Source: Streptomyces camelliae (GTDB taxonomy: Bacteria > Actinomycetota > Actinomycetes > Streptomycetales > Streptomycetaceae). From it: a stretch of DNA of 64,000 nt. The notes beneath the pieces were generated by a model that worked only from the letters and a program-made list of their open reading frames with translations, was not told the origin of the DNA and did no database searches. Positions 32,051 to 39,101 of this stretch are shown here, piece after piece (within the stretch, counting starts at the first letter, position 1; each line of letters begins with the position of its first letter). The position numbers and the translations under genes were made by a program. The DNA lies in contig NZ_CP115300.1 of NCBI RefSeq assembly GCF_027625935.1, positions 6,758,001-6,822,000 on the forward strand, in the 5' to 3' direction.

Positions 32051-32794
32051 CTATGAGCCCTCCTTCCCGAACGTGTCGCGGACCCGGTCGGCCAGGCCGC
32101 TGAGGTTGGCCTCGAAGGTGAAGCCCTGCTCGAAGCGGTAGCTGCGGCGGACGTCGACCGGGTCGATGCCGTTGATCGCGGCCTTCGCCATGCGCAGCAG
32201 CCGTCCGTCCTTCGCGGCGATCTCCCGGGCCAGCTCCAGCGCCGCCGCCCGCAGCTCCGCGCGCGGCACCACCCGCCACACCGAGCCGTGCCGGTGCAAC
32301 TCGGCGGCGCTCGCCGTGCGCCCCGTGTAGTACAGGGCGCGCATCACGTGCTGCGGGACCAGCCGGGCCAGATGGGTCGCTGCACCCAGCGCGCCCCGGT
32401 CCAGCTCGGGCAGCCCGAAGGTGGCGTCCTCGCTCGCCACGATCGCGTCCGCGTTGCCCACCAGGCCTATCCCGCCGCCCAGACAGAAGCCCTGCACCGC
32501 CGCGACGACCGGGACCGCGCACTCGTACACCGCGGCGAAGGCCTCGGCGCAGCCGTGGTTGGCGCCGATCAGGGCCTCCTGCCCGGACGCCTGTATCTCC
32601 TTGATGTCCACGCCCGCGTTGAACCCCCGGCCCTCGGCGGCCAGCACGACGCAGCGGACCTCCGCGTCGCGGCCGGACGCGCGCACGGCCTCGGCCAGGT
32701 CGGACCAGCCGCGCACCGGCAGCGCGTTCACCGGCGGGAAGTCGACCGTGACGACGGAAATCCCTTTTTCCGGGGACGAACGGGAGACACCCAT
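32051..32794 (-). CDS. echA20: Enoyl-CoA hydratase-family ring-opening hydrolase (EchA20-like)
   Basis: The 247-residue crotonase-fold protein reads close to mycobacterial EchA20 as I remember it: GRGFNAGVDIKEIQ, ECAVPVVAAVQGFCLGGGIG, ATFGLPELDRGALGAATHL and YRFEQGFTFEANLSG. EchA20 hydrolyses ring D of the CoA ester derived from HIP. ATG 32794 (MGVSRSSPEKGI) is preferred because it lines up with the known N-terminus; ATG 32824 would lie inside the operator. The gene leads the minus-strand echA20-ipdA-ipdB-ipdC operon. Confidence 0.88.
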   Translation of the reverse strand: MGVSRSSPEKGISVVTVDFPPVNALPVRGWSDLAEAVRASGRDAEVRCVVLAAEGRGFNAGVDIKEIQASGQEALIGANHGCAEAFAAVYECAVPVVAAVQGFCLGGGIGLVGNADAIVASEDATFGLPELDRGALGAATHLARLVPQHVMRALYYTGRTASAAELHRHGSVWRVVPRAELRAAALELAREIAAKDGRLLRMAKAAINGIDPVDVRRSYRFEQGFTFEANLSGLADRVRDTFGKEGS

Positions 32795-32815
32795 GGGCGC
32801 ATCAGCTACCTTTCC

Positions 32816-32829
32816 ACCAAACATTTGTT
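32816..32829. promoter_or_regulatory. KstR2-like operator, copy 2
   Basis: ACCAAACATTTGTT, followed by AGG, is identical at 16 of 17 positions to the complement of the site at 26175. It lies between the divergent echA20-like gene and the plus-strand SDR pair, so one site could control both operons. Confidence 0.72.
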
Positions 32830-32880
32830 AGGTGCGATGGCTTCGAAGCTAGCAGCCTGCGCGGACAAGCGGGAGGCCCT

Positions 32881-33651
32881 GTGGACAACTCGACGGCGCG
32901 CCCTGTGGACAACTCGTCGCGCGACAGAACCGTGGTCGTCACCGGCGGCACCCGGGGAGTCGGAGCCGGGATAGCCCAGGCCTTCGCCGGGACCGGAGCG
33001 CGCGTGCTGTCCTGCGCCCGCCGACCGCCCGAACGCCCCCTCGACGGCGTGGAGTTCGCCCCCCTCGACCTGCGCGACCCGCCCGCCGTACGCGCCTTCT
33101 TCGCCGCTCTGCCCCGGCTCGACGTGCTCGTCAACAACGCCGGCGGCACCCCGTACCGGCTGCTCGCCGAAGCCGACGCCGAACGGCACGCCAGGGTCGT
33201 CGAGCTGAACCTGATCACCCCGCTGACCGCCTCCCTCGCCGCCTACGAACACCTGCGGCGCAGCCGGGGCTCGGTCGTGATGGTCGGCAGCGTCAGCGGC
33301 ACCCGGCCCTCGCCCGGTTCGGCCGCCTACGGCGCCGCCAAGGCGGGCCTGGCGAACCTGGCCGCCTCCATGGCCGTGGAATGGGCCCCCGAGGTCCGCG
33401 TCAACACGCTCGTGGTCGGCATGGTCCGCACCGAGCTGTCGCACCTGCACTACGGCGGCCCGGACGGCGTCGCCTCCGTCTCCCGCACCGTCCCGCTCGG
33501 CCGGCTGGCCGTCCCCGCCGACGTCGGTGCCGCGGCCGTCTTCCTCGCCTCCGACGCGGCCGCCTACATCAGCGGGGCGAGCCTGCACGTGCACGGCGGC
33601 GGGGAGCGGCCCGCCTTCCTGGACGCCACGACAGCCAACCGCGAGAAGTGA
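32881..33651 (+). CDS. Short-chain dehydrogenase (Rv3549c-like)
   Basis: The 256-residue SDR has VVVTGGTRGVGAGIAQAF, LDVLVNNAGGTPYRLL, a catalytic Ser in MVGSVSGTRPSPGSAAYGAAKAG's first part, and the YGAAK motif. In mycobacteria an SDR of this length is encoded in the same place of the KstR2 regulon. GTG 32881 follows GGAGG by five bases; the N-terminus contains a 24-base duplication (CTGTGGACAACTCG twice), and GTG 32905 in the second copy is an alternative start. Likely cotranscribed with the next gene, 15 bases on. Confidence 0.82.
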   Translation: MDNSTARPVDNSSRDRTVVVTGGTRGVGAGIAQAFAGTGARVLSCARRPPERPLDGVEFAPLDLRDPPAVRAFFAALPRLDVLVNNAGGTPYRLLAEADAERHARVVELNLITPLTASLAAYEHLRRSRGSVVMVGSVSGTRPSPGSAAYGAAKAGLANLAASMAVEWAPEVRVNTLVVGMVRTELSHLHYGGPDGVASVSRTVPLGRLAVPADVGAAAVFLASDAAAYISGASLHVHGGGERPAFLDATTANREK

Positions 33652-33666
33652 GAAGGGGTACGTGAG

Positions 33667-34578
33667 ATGAGTGCGATCTGCGACGGCCGGGTCGTCGTCG
33701 TCACCGGCGCCGGCCGCGGGCTCGGCCGCGCCCATGCCCTCGCCTTCGCCGCCGAGGGCGCCCGGGTGGTCGTCAACGATCTGGGTGTCGGGCCGGACGG
33801 CGCACCCGGCGTCTGTTCGGACAGCCCGGCCGGATCCGTCGTCGCCGAGATCCGGTCCGCCGGCGGCGAGGCGGTCGCGCACGGCGGCGACATCGCCACG
33901 GCCGAGGGCGCCGCGTCCCTGGTCCGGGCCGCCGTGGAGACGTACGGTCGGCTCGACACGCTCGTCAGCAACGCCGGTTTCCTGCGCGACCGCATGCTGG
34001 TCAACCTCGGCGAGGACGACTGGGACGCCGTGATCCGCGTCCACCTCAAGGGCCACTTCCTGCCGCTGAAGCACGCCGCCGCGCACTGGCGGGCCGAGGC
34101 CAAGGCCGGGCGTGCCCCGGTGGCCCGGGTCGTGCACACCAGCAGCGGCGCCGGTCTGCTGGGCTCGGTCGGGCAGGGCAACTACAGCGCCGCCAAGGCC
34201 GGGATCGTCGGGCTGACCCTGGTCGCGGCGGCCGAGCTGGCCCGCTACGGCGTCCAGGTCAACGCCGTCGCGCCCGCCGCCCGTACACGGATGACGGAAC
34301 GTACCTTCGCCGAGACGATGGCGGCGCCGGCGACCGGTTTCGACACCATGGCACCCGAGAACGTCTCCCCGCTCGTGGTCTGGCTGGGCTCGGCCGCGAG
34401 CGCGGGCGTGACGGGCCGGGTCTTCGAGGCGGAAGGCGGCCGCATCACGGTCATGGAGGGCTGGCGCCCGGGTCCTACAGCGGACAAGGGGGCGCGCTGG
34501 ACCCCGGCCGAGGCGGGGGAGACAGCCCGCGCACTGCTGGCACGGGCGGAGCCGCCGGGGGCGGTGTACGGCTGCTAG
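33667..34578 (+). CDS. Short-chain dehydrogenase (Rv3548c-like, hydroxyacyl-CoA type)
   Basis: The 303-residue SDR opens CDGRVVVVTGAGRGLGRAHA, has VVVNDLGVGPDG after the cofactor loop, LVSNAGFLRDRMLVNLGEDD, and YSAAKAGIVGLTL. The VNDLG element and length near 300 resemble the dehydrogenase part of multifunctional beta-oxidation enzymes and the mycobacterial Rv3548c protein. It would oxidise a hydroxyacyl-CoA in the HIP route. A TAG stop at 34576 is followed directly by the dispersed repeat region. Confidence 0.85.
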   Translation: MSAICDGRVVVVTGAGRGLGRAHALAFAAEGARVVVNDLGVGPDGAPGVCSDSPAGSVVAEIRSAGGEAVAHGGDIATAEGAASLVRAAVETYGRLDTLVSNAGFLRDRMLVNLGEDDWDAVIRVHLKGHFLPLKHAAAHWRAEAKAGRAPVARVVHTSSGAGLLGSVGQGNYSAAKAGIVGLTLVAAAELARYGVQVNAVAPAARTRMTERTFAETMAAPATGFDTMAPENVSPLVVWLGSAASAGVTGRVFEAEGGRITVMEGWRPGPTADKGARWTPAEAGETARALLARAEPPGAVYGC

Positions 34579-34639
34579 AGCCTGTCCGGCGGATCAGGCT
34601 GGCTCAAGGCAAGGGGGCCTCATCAATACCGGTGAGCGG

Positions 34640-34891
34640 GGGCTGGTGCGTCCGGCTGCAAGGTGGAGGAGGCCGTGACATCAGCCGCTGCCGCGGCGGG
34701 CGACGCGATGGGGTCCCCCCGCGCTGGGGGTCCCCCCGCGCTGGGGGTCCCCCCGCGCTGGGGGTCCCTCCCGCGCGAGCGAAGCCGAGCGTGGGGGAGA
34801 AGCCGAGCGTGGGGGAGTCGGCGAGCGACGACAACGCCGCAGATGTGCGTGCCAGGGCCCGCGACGCCGGGGTGATCCAAACGACACCCCC
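34640..34891 (+). repeat. Dispersed non-coding repeat, copy A
   Basis: From CTGGTGCG onwards this stretch matches, as the reverse complement, the region 46735-46975 over some 240 bases with a few percent difference. It includes three to four copies of an 18-bp GGGGGTCCCCCCGCGCT-type unit, paired AGCCGAGCGTGGGGGAG repeats, and ends in TGATCCAAACGACACCCCC (34873-34891). A matching inverted end is not seen on its left side, so this copy may be incomplete or have another boundary. The 34579-34640 bases between the SDR gene and the repeat hold nothing I recognise. Confidence 0.8.
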
Positions 34892-35772
34892 TAGGTGTCG
34901 CACTCCAGCACCCTCCGGCACACCCCGCACCGCGCGCGCACGCGCCCCCGTACCGGTACCCGGATCCGCTGGTGGCAGGTCGGGCAGGGGAAGGTGACGC
35001 GGAGGTGGCCGGCGGGGTCGGGGGTGAAGGTGTAGGGGGCGTCCGGGGCGGCTGAGGGCGCGTGGCGGCGGTCGTGGGCGTAGCGGCGCCGGCCCGCCCA
35101 GCCCGCGCCCGTCAGCGGCGGCTGCTGCTCGTCCCGGCGGGCCCGGGCCAGCCCGTTGGCGTACGCGGTGTAGGCCTGCGGGCTGGTGAACCACACCGAG
35201 GGGTCCTCACCGAACAGCAGCGCCCGCTTGGCCAGGACGTAGCCGAACTCCTCGGGGGTGAGATAGCCGAGCTTCTGCGAGGAGACCGCGTCCTCCCGGT
35301 AGGCGTCCAGCAGCAGCCAGCCCGCGCCCAGGTAGGTCGTCACCGTGTCCGTCAGGATCTCGTTCTCGGCCGTCGTGGGGAAGGCGAGGTCCAGGCGGTG
35401 CAGATAGACGTGGGCCACCTCATGGGCGAGCGCCGCGCCGATGTCCCTGCGGTGGGTGCGGAAGCGGTCGTTCAGCTCGACGAAGTACTCGGGGCCCGCC
35501 GCCAGTTCGACGTTGGCCGCATGGCTCATCTCCCGGAAGCCGACGATCAGCCGCGCGTCCGGCAGCCGGAAGTGCCGCACGATCTCGCGGGCCACGCGCT
35601 GCGCGCCCAGATACAGGTCGTCGGTGTCGCAGAAGGCCACGTCGGCGGGGGCCACGCTGGCCGAGAACGTCTCGACGGTGTCGCGGGACACGCGCCGGTA
35701 CAGCGCGTTGACCGCCGCCCGCACCGTCTCCAGGTGCGGGAAGCCGTGCTCGACCGGTCCGCCGTTCGCCAC
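34891..35772 (-). CDS. Zinc-metallopeptidase-like protein with C-terminal zinc ribbon
   Basis: About 293 residues; a GTG at 35772 behind GGGGGTGC is preferred, while GTG 35808 would add 12 residues. The centre has HEVAHVYLHRLDL, a zincin HExxH, with ENEILTDTVTTYLGAGW about 15-20 residues later that could give the third ligand. The C-terminus reads FPCPTCHQRIRVP and ARCGVCRRVLECD, a four-cysteine zinc ribbon. There is no signal peptide. I do not recognise a named family; similar streptomycete proteins are annotated as hypothetical. It probably acts in the cytoplasm. The last codons touch the end of the dispersed repeat. Confidence 0.7.
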   Translation of the reverse strand: MANGGPVEHGFPHLETVRAAVNALYRRVSRDTVETFSASVAPADVAFCDTDDLYLGAQRVAREIVRHFRLPDARLIVGFREMSHAANVELAAGPEYFVELNDRFRTHRRDIGAALAHEVAHVYLHRLDLAFPTTAENEILTDTVTTYLGAGWLLLDAYREDAVSSQKLGYLTPEEFGYVLAKRALLFGEDPSVWFTSPQAYTAYANGLARARRDEQQPPLTGAGWAGRRRYAHDRRHAPSAAPDAPYTFTPDPAGHLRVTFPCPTCHQRIRVPVRGRVRARCGVCRRVLECDT

Positions 35773-35856
35773 GTCCGCACCCCCATCGACGCCGGAACTC
35801 CTCTCCACTGTAGGCGCGGCGGACCGCCGGTCACACGGGCAGCGGCGGGGACCCGG

Positions 35857-37614
35857 TCACGCGGGCAGCAGGCGGGGCGCCGGGCCGTCCGGCGCGGTTT
35901 CCTGCAGTTCCAGCACCCACAGCTCGTTCTCGCCCTCCCGCAGCACCGGCCCGGGGACGTACAGGGACCGCTGCGGGCCCACCGACCAGTAGCGGCCCAG
36001 TCCGAAACCGTTGATCCAGACGAAGCCGCGCGTGCAGCCGGGCAGCTCCAGCCGGGCGTCCCCGGCCCCGCGGACCATGAGCGTGCCCCGGTACAGGCCC
36101 GGCGTGCCCTCCCCGGGCGGCGCGCCGAAGGGCACCGCGTCCACACCGGCCTCGAAGGCGTCCAGATCCAGCCCACGCGCGCGTATCCCGTGCAGATACT
36201 GCCGCTCGTGCAGGAGGCCGCCGGTGACGCCCTTGGCCTCGCCGAGGCGCGGGCCGTAGTTCACCCGCCCCAGGGACTCCACCCACAGCTCCACGCGCGC
36301 GGGGCCCGCGACGGGCTCCTTCAGCTCCGGCTCCTCCTCGGTGAGCACCCCGGCCCGCGCCCCGTCGACGTACACCACCGCCAGGTCCCGCAGCCCGCGT
36401 GCGGTGAGCGGGTACGGCTGCCGTGGACCCGGCACCTCCACCGCGTAGCGCACCAGACCCCGGGTGATCCCCAGCTCCTCGAAGGACGGCGGCATCGGCG
36501 TCACCGTCTCCTCGCCGCCCAGCGCCTCCAGCACGTCGGCCAAAGGCGCCCATGCCGTGAGAGCCGCCTCCACCGGTGTGTCCAACACGGGCGGATGCGG
36601 CGGCAGTTCGGGCAGCGGAACCGAACAGTGGCCCGCCAGGACCTCGCGGAAGCGCCAGAACTTCTCGGTGGGGCGGCCCTGTTCGTCGATCGGCGCGTCG
36701 TAGTCGTACGACGTCACGTCCGGCTCCAGGGGGCCCTCGTGGAGTGCGCCGCCGCCCCGGTTGGCGCCCGCCCAGCCGCCGAAACTCGTGCCGCCGTGCG
36801 CCATGTACAGGTTCACCGACGCCCCCGAGTCCAGGATCTCCCGCAGCGCCTCCGCGGCCTCGGCCGGGTCCCGTACGACGTGCTCGCCGGCCCAGTGGTC
36901 GAACCAGCCGCACCAGAACTCCATGCACATCAGCGGGCCGGCCGGGCGATGGCGGCGCAGCGTGTCGAAGGCCACGCGCGCGTGCGAGCCGAAGTTCACC
37001 GTGGCGAGCACCCCGGGCAGCGAACCGCCGGTCAGCATGTGGTCCTCGGGCCCGTCCGAGGTGAACAGCGGGACCGTGACCCCCTCGGCCCGCAGCAGTT
37101 CGGCCAGGGCGGTCAGCTGGCCGGTGTCACTGCCGTAGCTGCCGTACTCGTTCTCGACCTGCACCATGAGCACCGGGCCACCGCGGTCGATCTGCCGGGG
37201 GACGACCTCCCGCAGCAGCCGGCCGAACCAGCTGTGCACGGCTCGCAGACAGCGCTCGTCGCGGGTACGCGCGCGCGTGCCCACCTCGTGCGTCAGCCAC
37301 GCGGGCAGGCCGCCGTTCTCCCACTCGGCGCAGATGTACGGGCCCGGCCGCACGATCGCCCACAGACCGGCCTCGCGGACGGCGTCCAGGAAACGGCCGA
37401 CCGCCCGCACGTCCCGGAAGGCGCCGGGGCGCGGTTCGTGCAGATTCCACGGGACGTACGTCTCCACGCAGTTCAGGCCCATCGCCCGCAGCATCGCCAG
37501 CCGGTGCCGCCACTGCGCCTCGTGCACCCGGAAGTAGTGCAGCGCCCCGGACAGCAGCCGCACCGGCCGCCCGTCCAGCAGGAAGTCGGATTCCCCCACC
37601 GTGAACTCGCTCAT
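35857..37614 (-). CDS. Beta-galactosidase, glycoside hydrolase family 35
   Basis: The 585-residue enzyme removes beta-linked galactose. It starts MSEFTVGESDFLLDGRPVRL and has the GH35 signatures GALHYFRVHEAQWRHRL, ETYVPWNLHEP and GPYICAEWENGGLPAWL. The acid/base Glu lies in VQVENEYGSYG (about residue 155) and the nucleophile in LMCMEFWCGWFDHW (about residue 230). There is no signal peptide, so it acts in the cytoplasm. The C-terminal jelly-roll domains end with WINGFGLGRYWSVGPQ. The AraC-type regulator next door is divergent and shares a 98-base promoter region. Confidence 0.95.
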   Translation of the reverse strand: MSEFTVGESDFLLDGRPVRLLSGALHYFRVHEAQWRHRLAMLRAMGLNCVETYVPWNLHEPRPGAFRDVRAVGRFLDAVREAGLWAIVRPGPYICAEWENGGLPAWLTHEVGTRARTRDERCLRAVHSWFGRLLREVVPRQIDRGGPVLMVQVENEYGSYGSDTGQLTALAELLRAEGVTVPLFTSDGPEDHMLTGGSLPGVLATVNFGSHARVAFDTLRRHRPAGPLMCMEFWCGWFDHWAGEHVVRDPAEAAEALREILDSGASVNLYMAHGGTSFGGWAGANRGGGALHEGPLEPDVTSYDYDAPIDEQGRPTEKFWRFREVLAGHCSVPLPELPPHPPVLDTPVEAALTAWAPLADVLEALGGEETVTPMPPSFEELGITRGLVRYAVEVPGPRQPYPLTARGLRDLAVVYVDGARAGVLTEEEPELKEPVAGPARVELWVESLGRVNYGPRLGEAKGVTGGLLHERQYLHGIRARGLDLDAFEAGVDAVPFGAPPGEGTPGLYRGTLMVRGAGDARLELPGCTRGFVWINGFGLGRYWSVGPQRSLYVPGPVLREGENELWVLELQETAPDGPAPRLLPA

Positions 37615-37650
37615 GCGCCCAAGCCTCACCTCTTCCGGCGACCTGCGCCA

Positions 37651-37683
37651 TGGACGAAGATCGTTGCTGCTTGGACAAAAGTC
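37651..37683. promoter_or_regulatory. Direct-repeat operator in the beta-galactosidase/AraC promoter region
   Basis: TGGACGAAGATC (37651-37662) and TGGACAAAAGTC (37672-37683) agree at nine of 12 positions and are exactly 21 bp apart, two helical turns. AraC-family proteins typically bind such direct repeats. Confidence 0.55.
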
Positions 37684-37712
37684 CGCCGTCCCCGACACCG
37701 GGAGGAGCGCCG

Positions 37713-38603
37713 ATGTACCAGACCTGGATGCGGTTCTTCAGCCCCGGCCCCGCCCACCACCGCCTCGGCCTGGTCTGTCTCGGCGTCGGTCTCCAGCACG
37801 GCGCGCTGCCCACGGTCGGCCCGCGCACCCTCGACCACCACGTGGCCGTGGTGATCAGCTCGGGCGGCGGCTGGTACCGGGGCGCCGACGGCCGCCGTAC
37901 GACCGTCACCGCGCCCGCGCTGCTCTGGCTCACCCCCGGCGTGCCCCACCACTACGCGCCCGACCCCGGTACCGGCTGGGACGAGGGCTTCGTCGACTTC
38001 GCCGGGCCCGCCGCCACGACGTACACCGAACTCGGCTACATCGAGCCCGAGCGGCCCGTCGTCCCGCTCTCCGACGCCTCCGGGCCCCGCGCGGTGGTCG
38101 CCCGTATCGTGCGCGCCGCCCGCCGCGGCAACCCCCTGCTGGAGGTGGAGACCGGCGCCGCCGTGCACGAGCTCCTGGTCGCCCTGCGCCGGGCCCGCGC
38201 CGACCTCGCCCCGGACGGCGACCAGGTGCTCCAGGCCCTCGCCCGCGACGCCTGCACCCCGATGAGCGTCGCCGACCACGCGCGCGTGCACGGCATGACT
38301 CCCGCCGAGCTGCGCAGCGCCGTCCGCCGGGCCGCCGGGTGCAGCCCCAAGGACTACCTGCTCGGCATCCGCCTCGCCCGCGCCAAGGAACTCCTCGCCG
38401 CCACCGAGCTGCCCGTCGCGGCCGTCGCCCGCCGCGTCGGCTACGAGGACCCCGCCTACTTCTCCCGGCTGTTCACGCGCCGCGTGGGGCTCGCCCCGGT
38501 CCGCTTCCGGGCCCAGCAGGGCCGCACCGTCCCCGGCGGCTGGAGCGACCAGGTCCCGGACCCCGCCGCCCCTCCGATGATCCACTCTCCGGACACCCCG
38601 TAG
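37713..38603 (+). CDS. AraC-family transcriptional regulator
   Basis: The 296-residue protein has an N-terminal cupin-like sugar-sensing domain (LTPGVPHHYAPDPGTGWDEG, residues 70-90). Two helix-turn-helix motifs lie in the C-terminal 100 residues: SVADHARVHGMTPAELRSA and VAAVARRVGYEDPAYFSRLF. ATG 37713 has GGAGGAG eight bases upstream. It likely controls the divergent GH35 gene in response to a galactoside; the target is inferred from position. Confidence 0.9.
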   Translation: MYQTWMRFFSPGPAHHRLGLVCLGVGLQHGALPTVGPRTLDHHVAVVISSGGGWYRGADGRRTTVTAPALLWLTPGVPHHYAPDPGTGWDEGFVDFAGPAATTYTELGYIEPERPVVPLSDASGPRAVVARIVRAARRGNPLLEVETGAAVHELLVALRRARADLAPDGDQVLQALARDACTPMSVADHARVHGMTPAELRSAVRRAAGCSPKDYLLGIRLARAKELLAATELPVAAVARRVGYEDPAYFSRLFTRRVGLAPVRFRAQQGRTVPGGWSDQVPDPAAPPMIHSPDTP

Positions 38604-38636
38604 ACGCGGGCCGACGACCGCATAGGGTTGAGGGCC

Positions 38637-38984
38637 ATGACCACCAGCAACACCGGCACCGGTGACATGGACCCCGGGGTCCGCCAGGAACTGGAGCGGC
38701 TGCGCGACAGCATCGACAACATCGACGCGGCCGTCGTCCACCTGCTCGCCGAGCGGTTCAAGGCCACCCAGCAGGTCGGCCGGCTCAAGGCCGTCCACCA
38801 GCTGCCGCCCGCCGACCCGGGCCGCGAGGCCCGCCAGATCGAGCGGCTGCGCCGCCTCGCCGAGAACGCCAAGCTCGACCCGGCCTTCGCCGAGAAGTTC
38901 CTGAACTTCATCATCGCCGAGGTGATCCGGCACCATGAGCGCATCGCCGAGGACACCGCCAACGCGCAGTCGGCGGACGACTGA
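38637..38984 (+). CDS. Chorismate mutase (AroQ type)
   Basis: The 115-residue all-alpha enzyme rearranges chorismate to prephenate for phenylalanine and tyrosine. Typical residues are seen: ELERLRDSIDNIDAAVVHLL, LAERFKATQQVGRLK (active-site Arg and Lys), DPGREARQIERLR and FLNFIIAEVIRHHERI. There is no signal peptide, so it is the cytosolic form. Chorismate also feeds the trp genes at the start of the window. Spacing of 33 bases after the AraC-type gene allows read-through, but the functions are unrelated. Confidence 0.93.
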   Translation: MTTSNTGTGDMDPGVRQELERLRDSIDNIDAAVVHLLAERFKATQQVGRLKAVHQLPPADPGREARQIERLRRLAENAKLDPAFAEKFLNFIIAEVIRHHERIAEDTANAQSADD

Positions 38985-39101
38985 GCCGGACCCGAAGGGC
39001 GGTTGACGCCCGCTCCGGAAGGGCGGCCGACAAGGCGGACATATATCGTGAAGTCGTCCACCCCCTGTGCGCTGTCAGTGCTATCAGGCAGCATGTCCTG
39101 C

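Noticed and set aside
34632..34997. Small proteins encoded by the dispersed repeat
   Set aside because: The same frames appear in both copies only because the DNA is repeated; composition is low-complexity and no start signal is convincing.
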